Shown: piece by piece, positions 43,313 to 50,733 of the stretch | Layout of the letters: each line of letters starts with the position of its first letter | Numbering within the stretch: the stretch's first letter is position 1 | NCBI RefSeq assembly: GCF_003323715.1 | Contig: NZ_QOIN01000070.1 | Coordinates: forward strand, 62,001 to 126,000 | From: Streptomyces diacarni | GTDB lineage: Bacteria; Actinomycetota; Actinomycetes; Streptomycetales; Streptomycetaceae | Length of the DNA stretch: 64,000 bases | Direction of reading: 5' to 3' | The notes under the pieces: model-generated | Told to the model about the DNA's origin: nothing | Seen by the model: the letters and a program-made list of their open reading frames with translations, nothing else | Databases searched by the model: none | Program-made: the position numbers and the translations under genes

Positions 43313-43819
43313 ATGGCTGACAAGACCCCGACTCCTGCGGATTCCGCGGCGGTGGCCGCGCCCGCGTCCCCGCCTGCCGCTCCCGCGCGGCTCACGAGCG
43401 CGCCCGGCTATCAGGTCAGGCGCCTGCACCAGGCGTATCTGGCGGCGTGGGTGCGTGCCGTGGACCGGACACTGACCGGACCGCAGTTCGCCGTGCTGAC
43501 CACGGTGCACGTCTACCCCGGCAGCGACCAGAGCTCCCTGGCCTCGGCCGTCGCGCTGGACACCTCGACCATGGCGGACCTGGCCCTACGCCTGGAGAAG
43601 CGCGGCCTGTTGGAGCGCAGGACGACCGCGGCCGACGGCCGCCGCAAGCTGCTGTATCTCACGCCGGAGGGCGAGCGTACCCTCGCGGCGGCCGAGGCAC
43701 GGGTGCGGGAGCTGGACGAGCGCCTGCTCGACACGTACGGCCCGGCCGACCGCGAACGGCTCCTGCGGGAGCTGACGTCGCTCGCCGACCGGTGGGAGCG
43801 GCTGGGGGCCGAAGGCTAG
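43313..43819 (+). CDS. MarR-family transcriptional regulator
   Basis: The 168-residue protein has an Ala/Pro-rich leader of about 25 residues, then the MarR winged helix: LTGPQFAVLTTVHVYPGSDQSSLASAVALDTSTMADLALRLEKRGLLERRTTAADGRRKLLYLTPEGE. The DGRRK wing is well conserved. It probably responds to a phenolic or other small ligand. It is divergent from the metallo-hydrolase (255-base spacer). No ribosome-binding site precedes ATG at 43313, so a leaderless message is possible. Confidence 0.9.
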   Translation: MADKTPTPADSAAVAAPASPPAAPARLTSAPGYQVRRLHQAYLAAWVRAVDRTLTGPQFAVLTTVHVYPGSDQSSLASAVALDTSTMADLALRLEKRGLLERRTTAADGRRKLLYLTPEGERTLAAAEARVRELDERLLDTYGPADRERLLRELTSLADRWERLGAEG

Positions 43820-43913
43820 CCTCGCCGGCGCTCTCGCCGTTCTCCCGGTGCGCCCGGGCGGCGGCGCGGAAAACCGCTGTGCCGTGCCGCGCTCCGCCTG
43901 GCAGGGTCGGCCG

Positions 43914-44477
43914 ATGGACGATACGCGACGTGCCGTGCTGTGCCGGCAGTTCGACCTGGTCTGGTCCCTGTTCGCCTACCACCTGGAGCGGCTGACGCCC
44001 GGCGACCTGCTGTGGGAGCCGACCCGCCACTGCTGGACGGTGCGCCCAGGCGCTGACGGCGCCTGGGTGCCGGACTTCGCCGAGACGGAGCCGGAACCGG
44101 TGCCCGTGCCCACCATGGCGTGGCTGAGTTGGCATGTGGCCTGGTGGTCGGGCGTGGCGCTCGACCACGCGCGAGGCCGCCCGGCGCGGGACCGCACCGA
44201 CATCGCCTTCCCCGGCGGGCAGCCCGGCGCGGCGAGCGGGTCGGAGGGGGCGGTCGAGGCGGCCACCGTCGCACGACTGCGCGGGCTGCGCGAGGAGTGG
44301 CTGGCGGCGCTGGAGGGGCTGACCGACGCCGAGTGGGAGGCGGTCGCGCCGTTCCCCTGGGACAACGACCCCGCGCACACCGTCACGGACATGGTGGCCT
44401 GGGTCAACGCCGAGCTGATGAAGAACGCCGCCGAGTTCGGCCAGTTGCGTCTGTTGCGGGCGGCCGCGTCGGCATGA
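43914..44477 (+). CDS. DinB-like protein
   Basis: The 187-residue protein has the four-helix DinB-like layout, with metal-ligand-type histidines in YHLERLTPGDLLWEP, SWHVAWWSGVALDHARG and AHTVTDMVAWVNAELMKNAAEFG. The exact function is unknown; relatives bind a divalent metal and may use mycothiol or bacillithiol. ATG at 43914 lies after GGCAGGG. It follows the MarR gene by 94 bases on the same strand and may be co-regulated. Confidence 0.8.
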   Translation: MDDTRRAVLCRQFDLVWSLFAYHLERLTPGDLLWEPTRHCWTVRPGADGAWVPDFAETEPEPVPVPTMAWLSWHVAWWSGVALDHARGRPARDRTDIAFPGGQPGAASGSEGAVEAATVARLRGLREEWLAALEGLTDAEWEAVAPFPWDNDPAHTVTDMVAWVNAELMKNAAEFGQLRLLRAAASA

Positions 44478-44538
44478 GGGGCGGCCAAGCCGGGCGGCCG
44501 CGCGAGACCAGGGCGGCCGCCCGGGGACTGGGCGGGGC

Positions 44539-45816
44539 TCAGCGCCCCGCGAGGCGGTCGAGCTCGGCCCGGTCGAGACCGGAGACCTCCTTGACCTCCG
44601 CGGTGTCGAGCGCGCCGCAGTCCAGGCCGCGGAGCAGGTACCCGCTCAGCGCGCGGGCACTCGCGGGCTCGTCGGCGACCTCGCCGGCCGTCTGCGCCAC
44701 GTAGGCCGCCAGGCGTTCACCCGCGCGCCGCATGCCCTCGCGGTAGAAGGCGTAGACGGCGGCGTAGCGGGTGGGCAGGTGGCCCGGGTGCATGTCCCAG
44801 CCCTGGTAGTAGGCGCGGGCCAGCGAGCGGCGCACCAGCTGGTGGTGGAGGCGCCAGGCGTCGTGGACCTGGGCACGGTCGCCCACCGGGAGGACGTTGG
44901 TGGAGCCGTCGGAGAGGCGGACACCGGTACCGGCGGCGGCGACCTGCATGACGGCCTTGGCGTGGTCGGCGGCAGGGTGGTCCATCGCCTGGTAGGCGGC
45001 GGAGACGCCGCACGAGGCGCTGTAGTCGAACGTGCCGTAGTGCAGCGAGGTCGCCCTGCCCTGGGCCGCGTCGATCATCCGGGCCACCGTCGCCCGGCCG
45101 TCGGCGCCCAGGATCGACTGGGTCGTCTCGATCTGGATCTCGAACCCGATGCGGCCGTGTGCGAGGCCGCGGGCCTTCTCGAACTCGTCGCACAGCCGGA
45201 CCATCGCGGTGACCTGCTCGGCGTAGGTCACCTTGGGCAGCGTCAGCACCAGCCCGTCCGGCAGGCCACCGGCCTCCATCAGTCCGGTCAGGAAGAGGTC
45301 GAGGGTGCGGATGCCGCGGTCGCGGACGGCGGCCTCCATGCACTTCATGCGGATGCCGGCGTAGGACGGTGCGGGGCTCCCGGCTCCACCGGCGAAGGCG
45401 TCGGCGACCAACTGGGCGGCCCGGACCGCCGCGGCGTCCTCCTCCTCGTCGGACCTGGCCCCGTAGCCGTCCTCGAAGTCGATGCGCAGGTCCTCGACGG
45501 GCTCGCGGCGCAGCTTGTCGCGTATGCGGTCGTAGACGGGGCCGGCCAGCGACTCGTCCATGTCCAGGACGCGGGCGAGGGCACCCGCGTCCGGAGCGTG
45601 CGCGTCGAGCAGTGCGAGGGCCGCCTCGCCCCACTCGCCGACCGTGCCGGGCGAGACGGCGTCGGCGGGCACGTACACGGTGTGCACCGGTTGCCGCGTG
45701 CCCGGGTCTCCCGGGTACCGCCGTGCGAGCTCGGCGTCCACCGGCGCAAGCGCCTCGGCCACCTCCGCCACGACGCCGGCGCCCAAGCTGGTCCCGGCCG
45801 TCCCACCCTGCGACAT
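44539..45816 (-). CDS. HpcH/HpaI aldolase/citrate-lyase-like enzyme (DUF6986-like)
   Basis: The 425-residue protein has the class II aldolase/citrate lyase beta pattern: VYVPADAVSPG, DLRIDFEDGYGARSDEEEDAA, VLTLPKVTYAEQVTAMVRL, GFEIQIETTQSIL and SLHYGTFDYSASCGVSAAYQAMDHP. This long form resembles a streptomycete group associated with allantoin/glyoxylate metabolism, but I cannot confirm the substrate. ATG at 45816 lies after AAGGAG. Upstream are a direct repeat TGACGACAAC and an inverted repeat, possible regulator sites. Confidence 0.85.
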   Translation of the reverse strand: MSQGGTAGTSLGAGVVAEVAEALAPVDAELARRYPGDPGTRQPVHTVYVPADAVSPGTVGEWGEAALALLDAHAPDAGALARVLDMDESLAGPVYDRIRDKLRREPVEDLRIDFEDGYGARSDEEEDAAAVRAAQLVADAFAGGAGSPAPSYAGIRMKCMEAAVRDRGIRTLDLFLTGLMEAGGLPDGLVLTLPKVTYAEQVTAMVRLCDEFEKARGLAHGRIGFEIQIETTQSILGADGRATVARMIDAAQGRATSLHYGTFDYSASCGVSAAYQAMDHPAADHAKAVMQVAAAGTGVRLSDGSTNVLPVGDRAQVHDAWRLHHQLVRRSLARAYYQGWDMHPGHLPTRYAAVYAFYREGMRRAGERLAAYVAQTAGEVADEPASARALSGYLLRGLDCGALDTAEVKEVSGLDRAELDRLAGR

Positions 45817-46242
45817 CTACGCTCCTTCTCAGTGACGACAACGTGCTGACGACAACCCGGCCTCAACAAAACGTTGAAGTCGGTTGCCGCGACGTTATGG
45901 CCCGCTGACCAGCCAGTCAAGGGTCCTCTGAGGCCCGCAGGAGCCCCGGTTCAACTCCGCGCACGGCAGGGGCCCTCGCACACGGAACCGGCCCATGGCC
46001 CGCAATCCGGCCGATGTGGAGGGGCGGGTTTCAGCCGGCGAGGCTGAACGGGGGGCGAACGACAGGGTGTTGCCGCAGGCGGGCACGGAGGTCACGCATC
46101 ACTTTGCGCCACCGATTCAATGCACAATGTTACCGAAACGCGGGGTGCCGATGTGCTTTCCGCATCCGGACTCGGCAGACTCAAGCCCGCCGATCCGGCA
46201 CAACCCTCAACAGACCCCTCAAAGCGGAAGGCAGCACACACA
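45817..46242. other. Divergent intergenic region between aldolase and protease-inhibitor genes
   Basis: This 426-base spacer holds a direct repeat TGACGACAAC (45833-45842 and 45847-45856, period 14). It also has an inverted repeat TCAAC-N5-GTTGA (45863-45867, 45873-45877), just upstream of the aldolase gene. The half near the inhibitor gene is less GC-rich (around CACTTTGCG and CAATGTTACC) and probably carries its promoter. No gene is seen in it. Confidence 0.55.
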
Positions 46243-46686
46243 ATGCGGAAGATCGCGTCCCGGAACGCCGCCCTCACCCTGGCGGCCGCTGTGACAGGGA
46301 CCGTCAGCGCGTTCGCCCTCGCAACCGCGCCCGCCCAGGCCGCACCCGCCGAGGCGACCTCCCTCTACGCCCCCTCGGCTCTGGTCCTCACCGTCACCGA
46401 CGGAGACAGCGCCGCCGCGGCTGCGAAGCGTGCCGTCACCCTCAACTGCACGCCCGCCCCTTCCGGCACCCACCCCGCCGCCGACACGGCATGCGCCCAG
46501 CTTCGCGCGGCCGACGGGAACTTCACCGCACTGGCCAGCGAAGAGGGCCGCCTGTGCACCAGGGAGTGGCAGCCCGTCACGGTCACCGCGCAAGGCGTGT
46601 GGCAGGGCGAACGCGTCGACTTCGCCCGCACCTGGGCCAACCCCTGCGTGAAGGGCGTCGAAGGAGCTGCGGTCTTCTCCTTCTGA
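46243..46686 (+). CDS. Streptomyces subtilisin inhibitor (SSI)-family secreted protease inhibitor
   Basis: The 147-residue precursor has a signal peptide (MRKIASRNAALTLAAAV, cleavage near APAQA-AP at 33). The SSI fold follows, with SLYAPSALVLTVTDGD, four cysteines (69, 84, 105, 135) and the end VWQGERVDFARTWANPC. Aligned to SSI (CPMVYDPV), the reactive loop reads CTREWQPV. The P1 residue is therefore Arg107, which predicts trypsin-like rather than subtilisin-type preference. SSI proteins are exported and regulate extracellular proteases during development. ATG at 46243 follows GGAAGG. Confidence 0.95.
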   Translation: MRKIASRNAALTLAAAVTGTVSAFALATAPAQAAPAEATSLYAPSALVLTVTDGDSAAAAAKRAVTLNCTPAPSGTHPAADTACAQLRAADGNFTALASEEGRLCTREWQPVTVTAQGVWQGERVDFARTWANPCVKGVEGAAVFSF

Positions 46687-46732
46687 GCGGGCCCCGCCGC
46701 CCCGTGAGCGCGGGGTGAGCGGGCCGCGCACG

Positions 46733-46771
46733 CCGAGGGGCCCCGCACCGGTCCGGTGCGGGGCCCCTCGG
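46733..46771. terminator. Perfect 19-bp stem bidirectional terminator
   Basis: CCGAGGGGCCCCGCACCGG pairs with CCGGTGCGGGGCCCCTCGG across a single central base. It stands between the convergent ends of the inhibitor gene and etfA. Confidence 0.9.
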
Positions 46772-46780
46772 TGTCGGTGG

Positions 46781-47743
46781 TCAGCCCTTGCGGGTCTTGA
46801 CCTCCTCGGTCAGCTGGGGAACGACCTCGAAGAGGTCGCCGACGATGCCGTAGTCGACCAGGTCGAAGATCGGGGCCTCGGAGTCCTTGTTGATGGCCAC
46901 GATCGTCTTGGAGGTCTGCATGCCGGCGCGGTGCTGGATCGCACCGGAGATGCCGGTGGCCACGTACAGCTGGGGCGAGACGGTCTTGCCGGTCTGGCCG
47001 ACCTGGTGGGAGTGCGGGTACCAGCCGGCGTCGACGGCTGCGCGGGAGGCACCGACGGCGGCGCCCAGCGCGTCGGCCAGGCCCTCGATCAGCGGGAAGT
47101 TGTCCGCACCGTTGACGCCGCGGCCGCCGGAGACGACGATCGCGGCCTCGGTCAGCTCGGGGCGTCCGGTGGACTCGCGCGGGGTGCGCGAGGTGACCTT
47201 GGTGCCGGTGGCGGCCTCGCCGAAGCCGACCGACAGCTCCTCCAGAGCACCGGCGGCGGAAGCGGTCTCGGGGCTCGTGGAGTTGGGCTTGACGGTGATG
47301 ACCGGCGTGCCCTTGGAGACGCGGGACTTGGTGGTGAACGCCGCGGCGAACACCGACTGGGTGGCCACCGGGCCCTCGTCCGAGGCGTCCAGGTCCACGG
47401 CGTCGGTGATGATGCCCGAGCCGATGCGCACGGCGAGGCGGGCGGCGATCTCCTTGCCCTCGGCGGAGGAGGGCACCAGCACGGCGGCGGGCGAGACGGC
47501 GTCGTAGGCGGCCTGCAGCGCGTCCACCTTCGGTACGACGAGGTAGTCGGCGAACTCGGCGGCGTCCGCGGCCAGCACGCGGGTGGCGCCGTACTCGCCG
47601 AGCGTCTTGGCGGCCTCCTCGGCGTTCGGGCCCAGGTGCACGGCCACCGGGTCACCCAGCTTCCTGGCCAGGGTCAGCAGCTCGAGGGTGGGCTTGCGGA
47701 CGGCGCCGTCCACGTGGTCGACGTAGACAAGGACTTCAGCCAT
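46781..47743 (-). CDS. etfA: Electron transfer flavoprotein alpha subunit
   Basis: The 320-residue protein starts AEVLVYVDHVDGAVRKPTLELLTLA. It has the C-terminal FAD-binding signature VGASRAAVDAGWYPHSHQVGQTGKTVSPQLYVATGISGAIQH. It forms the ETF heterodimer that passes electrons from acyl-CoA and other dehydrogenases to the respiratory chain. ATG at 47743 follows CAGGAGAG. The gene is downstream of etfB with a 72-base gap, in the usual etfB-etfA order. An acyl-CoA dehydrogenase, a potential electron donor, lies at the right end of the window. Confidence 0.98.
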   Translation of the reverse strand: MAEVLVYVDHVDGAVRKPTLELLTLARKLGDPVAVHLGPNAEEAAKTLGEYGATRVLAADAAEFADYLVVPKVDALQAAYDAVSPAAVLVPSSAEGKEIAARLAVRIGSGIITDAVDLDASDEGPVATQSVFAAAFTTKSRVSKGTPVITVKPNSTSPETASAAGALEELSVGFGEAATGTKVTSRTPRESTGRPELTEAAIVVSGGRGVNGADNFPLIEGLADALGAAVGASRAAVDAGWYPHSHQVGQTGKTVSPQLYVATGISGAIQHRAGMQTSKTIVAINKDSEAPIFDLVDYGIVGDLFEVVPQLTEEVKTRKG

Positions 47744-47815
47744 GGGATTGCTCTCCTGCGCGGGATCGGGACGGGGTCGGGAAGGGGGTCAAGCGAGGTC
47801 GGGAAGGGCGGCCGC

Positions 47816-48610
47816 TCAGATGAACTTCTGACCCGCCAGGTACTCGGCCAGCTGCTTGCCGCCGTCGCCTTCGTCCTTGACGACGGTGCCGGCGGAGCGC
47901 GGCGGGCGTTCGGCCGCGTCTTCGACCTTGGTCCAGGCGCCGTCCAGGCCGACCTCGTCGGCGTCGATGTCCAGGTCGTCGAGGTCCAGCGACTCGACGG
48001 GCTTCTTCTTGGCGGCCATGATCCCCTTGAAGGAGGGGTAACGCGCCTCGCCCGACTGGTCGGTGACCGAGACGACGGCGGGGAGCTGGGCCGACAGCTG
48101 CTCGGTGGCGGCGTCGCCGTCGCGCCGGCCTGTGACCGTCCCGTTTTCGACCGAGACCTCGGACAGCAGCGTCGCCTGCGGCACACCGAGCCGCTCGGCG
48201 AGCATCGCGGGCAGCACGCCCATCGTGCCGTCGGTGGAGGCCATACCGCACACCACCAGGTCGTAACCGGTCTTCTCGATGGCCTTGGCCAGCACGTGGG
48301 AGGTCCCCAGCGCGTCGGTGCCGTGCAGGTCGTCGTCCTCGACGTGGACGGCCTTGTCGGCGCCCATGGACAGCGCCTTGCGCAGCGCGTCCTTGGCGTC
48401 CTCGGGGCCCACGGTCAGCACGGTGATCTCCGCCCCGTCCTCGGAGTCCGCCTCGTCGGCGATCTGCAGCGCCTGCTCGACGGCGTACTCGTCCAGCTCG
48501 GAGAGCAGGCCGTCGACCGACTCGCGATCGGTGGTCAGGTCCTCCGCGAAGTGCCGGTCACCGGTGGCGTCGGGCACGTACTTCACACAGACAACGATCC
48601 TCAAGCTCAC
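47816..48610 (-). CDS. etfB: Electron transfer flavoprotein beta subunit
   Basis: The 264-residue protein begins SLRIVVCVKYVPDATGDRHFAED. ETF-beta blocks follow: LDEYAVEQALQIAD, GPEDAKDALRKALSMGADKAVHV, DLVVCGMASTDGTMGVLPAMLAERLG and the recognition region YPSFKGIMAAKKKPV. It binds AMP and pairs with EtfA. GTG at 48610 follows AGGAGAG and agrees with the family length; extending upstream would add 68 non-homologous residues. Confidence 0.97.
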   Translation of the reverse strand: MSLRIVVCVKYVPDATGDRHFAEDLTTDRESVDGLLSELDEYAVEQALQIADEADSEDGAEITVLTVGPEDAKDALRKALSMGADKAVHVEDDDLHGTDALGTSHVLAKAIEKTGYDLVVCGMASTDGTMGVLPAMLAERLGVPQATLLSEVSVENGTVTGRRDGDAATEQLSAQLPAVVSVTDQSGEARYPSFKGIMAAKKKPVESLDLDDLDIDADEVGLDGAWTKVEDAAERPPRSAGTVVKDEGDGGKQLAEYLAGQKFI

Positions 48611-48840
48611 GCCGGCTCTCCTACTGCTTCGACTTACGGGTTCCGGCCCCTGCGGGACCGGCGGTCCGTCCACAATATTACTCGTCAGTACACCCAGCAC
48701 GTTCCCCGTTCTCAAGACCGCCGAACTGTGACGTTGCCAACGGGGAGAGTGATGAGCCAACTCCATCACGCGGGGCGACGCGAAGCGAGTGCCACTCAAC
48801 GGGATCTCGATCACGCCCGCGCACGCGGACCGCGCGCCAG

Positions 48841-48903
48841 CGGTGAGCGGCTCGCCTCCTCGGACTCAGGCGCGGTGAGCGGCTCGCCTCCTCGGACTCA
48901 GGC
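48841..48903. repeat. 32-bp-period tandem duplication including the thioredoxin-gene stop
   Basis: CGGTGAGCGGCTCGCCTCCT and the following eleven bases occur identically at 48841-48871 and 48873-48903. The right copy contains the complement of the thioredoxin-like gene's stop codon (48898-48900). The left copy repeats it downstream, shifted by 32 bases, hence in another frame. Confidence 0.9.
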
Positions 48904-49227
48904 AAGGGCGGCGCCCAGCGCGGCGATCACGTCGGCCTTGCGCGGCTGGCCCGCCGCCCGTTTGACGACCCGCCCGCCCCCGTCGAGGACGAGCACCGTG
49001 GGCGTGGCCTCGATCGCGAGCGCGCGCACCAGCGACAGGTGCTCCTCGGCGTCGATCTCGATGTGCGCGACGCCCGGCACCATGGCGGTCACGTCCGCCA
49101 GGACGCGGCGGGTGGCGTGGCAGGGCCGGCAGAAGGCGCTGGAGAACTGCAGGAGCGTCGCCCGCTCCCCCAGGTCCCGCCCGCCGAGCAGTTCGGCGCT
49201 CACCCGCTGCGTCACGAAAGCCTCCAT
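48898..49227 (-). CDS. Thioredoxin-family protein
   Basis: The 109-residue protein has a thioredoxin fold with active site FCRPC (Cys33, Cys36) instead of WCGPC. It also has HIEIDAEEHLSLVRALAIEATPTVLVLDGGG, with the cis-proline in ATPTV. The altered CRPC motif suggests a more specialised redox role than housekeeping thioredoxin. ATG at 49227 follows a weak purine-rich stretch. It is divergent from the acyltransferase gene, and the 213-base space between them is full of inverted repeats. Confidence 0.9.
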   Translation of the reverse strand: MEAFVTQRVSAELLGGRDLGERATLLQFSSAFCRPCHATRRVLADVTAMVPGVAHIEIDAEEHLSLVRALAIEATPTVLVLDGGGRVVKRAAGQPRKADVIAALGAALA

Positions 49228-49326
49228 TCCCTGGCCGAGTACGGGATACCCGCGTGCTTGGGGACAAGTCTGCCGTGAGGGTAGCCAGGAGGAATGCTTT
49301 GGGGAACGATCTGCCGGAGCCGGAAG

Positions 49327-49383
49327 TTACGCACCCGTAAGTACGGACCGTAGGTTCCCGATGCACGGAACCACCCGTTCCGT
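49327..49383. promoter_or_regulatory. Three successive inverted repeats in a divergent promoter region
   Basis: TTACG-N4-CGTAA (49327-49340), TACGG-A-CCGTA (49342-49352) and ACGGAAC-N5-GTTCCGT (49365-49383) lie in a row, 58-114 bases before the acyltransferase start. Their dense arrangement suggests a multi-site operator or a structured leader. No known consensus is recognised. Confidence 0.5.
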
Positions 49384-49440
49384 CACCGTACGGCCTGCTG
49401 GAGACCGCTTGCAGGCACCCCGACGAAAGGGTCCCCCGAC

Positions 49441-50160
49441 ATGGCCGATCTCCTCTACCCGCCCGTGATCGGCGCGGCGCGCGCCTGGTTCAAGGCGCTC
49501 GACCTGCGCTTCGACGTACACGGCAGCGAGCACGTGCCGGCCCACGGGGGCGCCGTCCTGGTGAGCAACCACATCAGCTACCTGGACTTCATCTTCACCG
49601 GCCTGGCCGCCCGGCCCGCCAAACGGCTGGTGCGGTTCATGGCCAAGGACTCGGTCTTCCGGCACAAGGTCTCCGGGCCGCTGATGCGCGCCATGAAACA
49701 CATACCGGTCGACCGCTCGCGCGGCGAGCACGCCTACACGCACGCGCTGGGCGCACTGCGCGCGGGCGAGATCATCGGGGTGTTCCCCGAGGCGACGATC
49801 TCCCGCTCCTTCACCCTCAAGGACTTCAAGTCCGGCGCCGCCCGGCTCGCCCAGGAGGCGCGGGTGCCGCTCGTCCCGATGGCGCTGTGGGGCACGCAGC
49901 GCCTGTGGACCAAGGGGCACAAGCGGGACTTCGGGCGCAACCACCTGCCCATCACCATCCGCGTCGGTCCGCCCGTCAGCCCCGACCCCGACGAGACGGC
50001 CCTGAGCCTCACCGACCGGCTCCGCGAACGCGTGCACGACCTGCTGGAGACCGCCCAGCGGGCGTACCCGGCCTCTCCCGGGGGCGCCGCCGACTCCTGG
50101 TGGCAGCCGGCCCACCTGGGCGGCACCGCTCCGACACCGGCACAGGCCCGCGCCCTGTAG
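49441..50160 (+). CDS. 1-acyl-sn-glycerol-3-phosphate acyltransferase-type (PlsC) protein
   Basis: The 239-residue protein has the acyltransferase motif VSNHISYLDFIFTG (His44, Asp49). The second motif is GVFPEATISRSF, and VPLVPMALWGTQR follows. It transfers an acyl chain to lysophosphatidate or a related lipid acceptor at the membrane. There is no long membrane segment apart from a hydrophobic N-terminal stretch. GAAAGGG lies before ATG at 49441. The gene appears monocistronic. Confidence 0.93.
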   Translation: MADLLYPPVIGAARAWFKALDLRFDVHGSEHVPAHGGAVLVSNHISYLDFIFTGLAARPAKRLVRFMAKDSVFRHKVSGPLMRAMKHIPVDRSRGEHAYTHALGALRAGEIIGVFPEATISRSFTLKDFKSGAARLAQEARVPLVPMALWGTQRLWTKGHKRDFGRNHLPITIRVGPPVSPDPDETALSLTDRLRERVHDLLETAQRAYPASPGGAADSWWQPAHLGGTAPTPAQARAL

Positions 50161-50277
50161 CCCGGCGCGACCCCGGCAGGCCCGCCGCCGGTGCACGGAC
50201 AGCGCCCGGCTGCGGGCGACCCTGCCTCCTCCGTACCGCTGCCCCGGTGCTGTGGCGCTGTGTCCCGGCGCCCTGCC

Positions 50278-50715
50278 TCAGCGGTCTGCCTCGGCGAGCC
50301 GCCGCAGCAGCGGCGCCGCCGCGAGGACCCGGGCCGCCTCGTCGTCGGAGAGCGAGCCGAGGCGCCGCAACAGCTCCTCGGCCTCGCCGTGCGCCACGCC
50401 CCGCAGTGCGCCGGTCCCGTCCTCGGTGACGGCCACGCGGGTGGCGCGTCCGTCGGTCGGATCGGGTTCCCGGCGCACCAGGCCGAGCGTCTCCAGTTCC
50501 GCCACGACGGCGGTGGCGGTCGGCTGGGAGCAGGGGACCCGCTCCGCGATCATGCCGACCCGGCTGGGTCCTGCCTCGGTCAGCATGGACAGGACGATCA
50601 GCTGGGTGGGCTGCAGCCCGCCCGTCGGGCTCGTCCTGCGCAGTGAGCGCAACAGCCGGTGCAGGGCGATCACCGTGTCGAATGCCGCGTCCCGGGTCCC
50701 CATCGCTCCCCCCAC
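50278..50715 (-). CDS. MarR-family transcriptional regulator
   Basis: The 145-residue protein has the MarR winged helix (LQPTQLIVLSMLTEAGPSRVGMIAERVPCSQPTATAVVAELETLGLVRREPDPTDGRATRVAVTEDG). It lies 18 bases after the asparagine synthetase gene and could be co-transcribed. The GTG at 50715 is preferred because AGGA lies seven bases upstream; an ATG at 50703 is possible but its GGGGGAG is too close. A CCTGATCAGG palindrome just upstream might be an autoregulatory site. Confidence 0.9.
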   Translation of the reverse strand: MGGAMGTRDAAFDTVIALHRLLRSLRRTSPTGGLQPTQLIVLSMLTEAGPSRVGMIAERVPCSQPTATAVVAELETLGLVRREPDPTDGRATRVAVTEDGTGALRGVAHGEAEELLRRLGSLSDDEAARVLAAAPLLRRLAEADR

Positions 50716-50733
50716 GGGCTCGTCCTGATCAGG

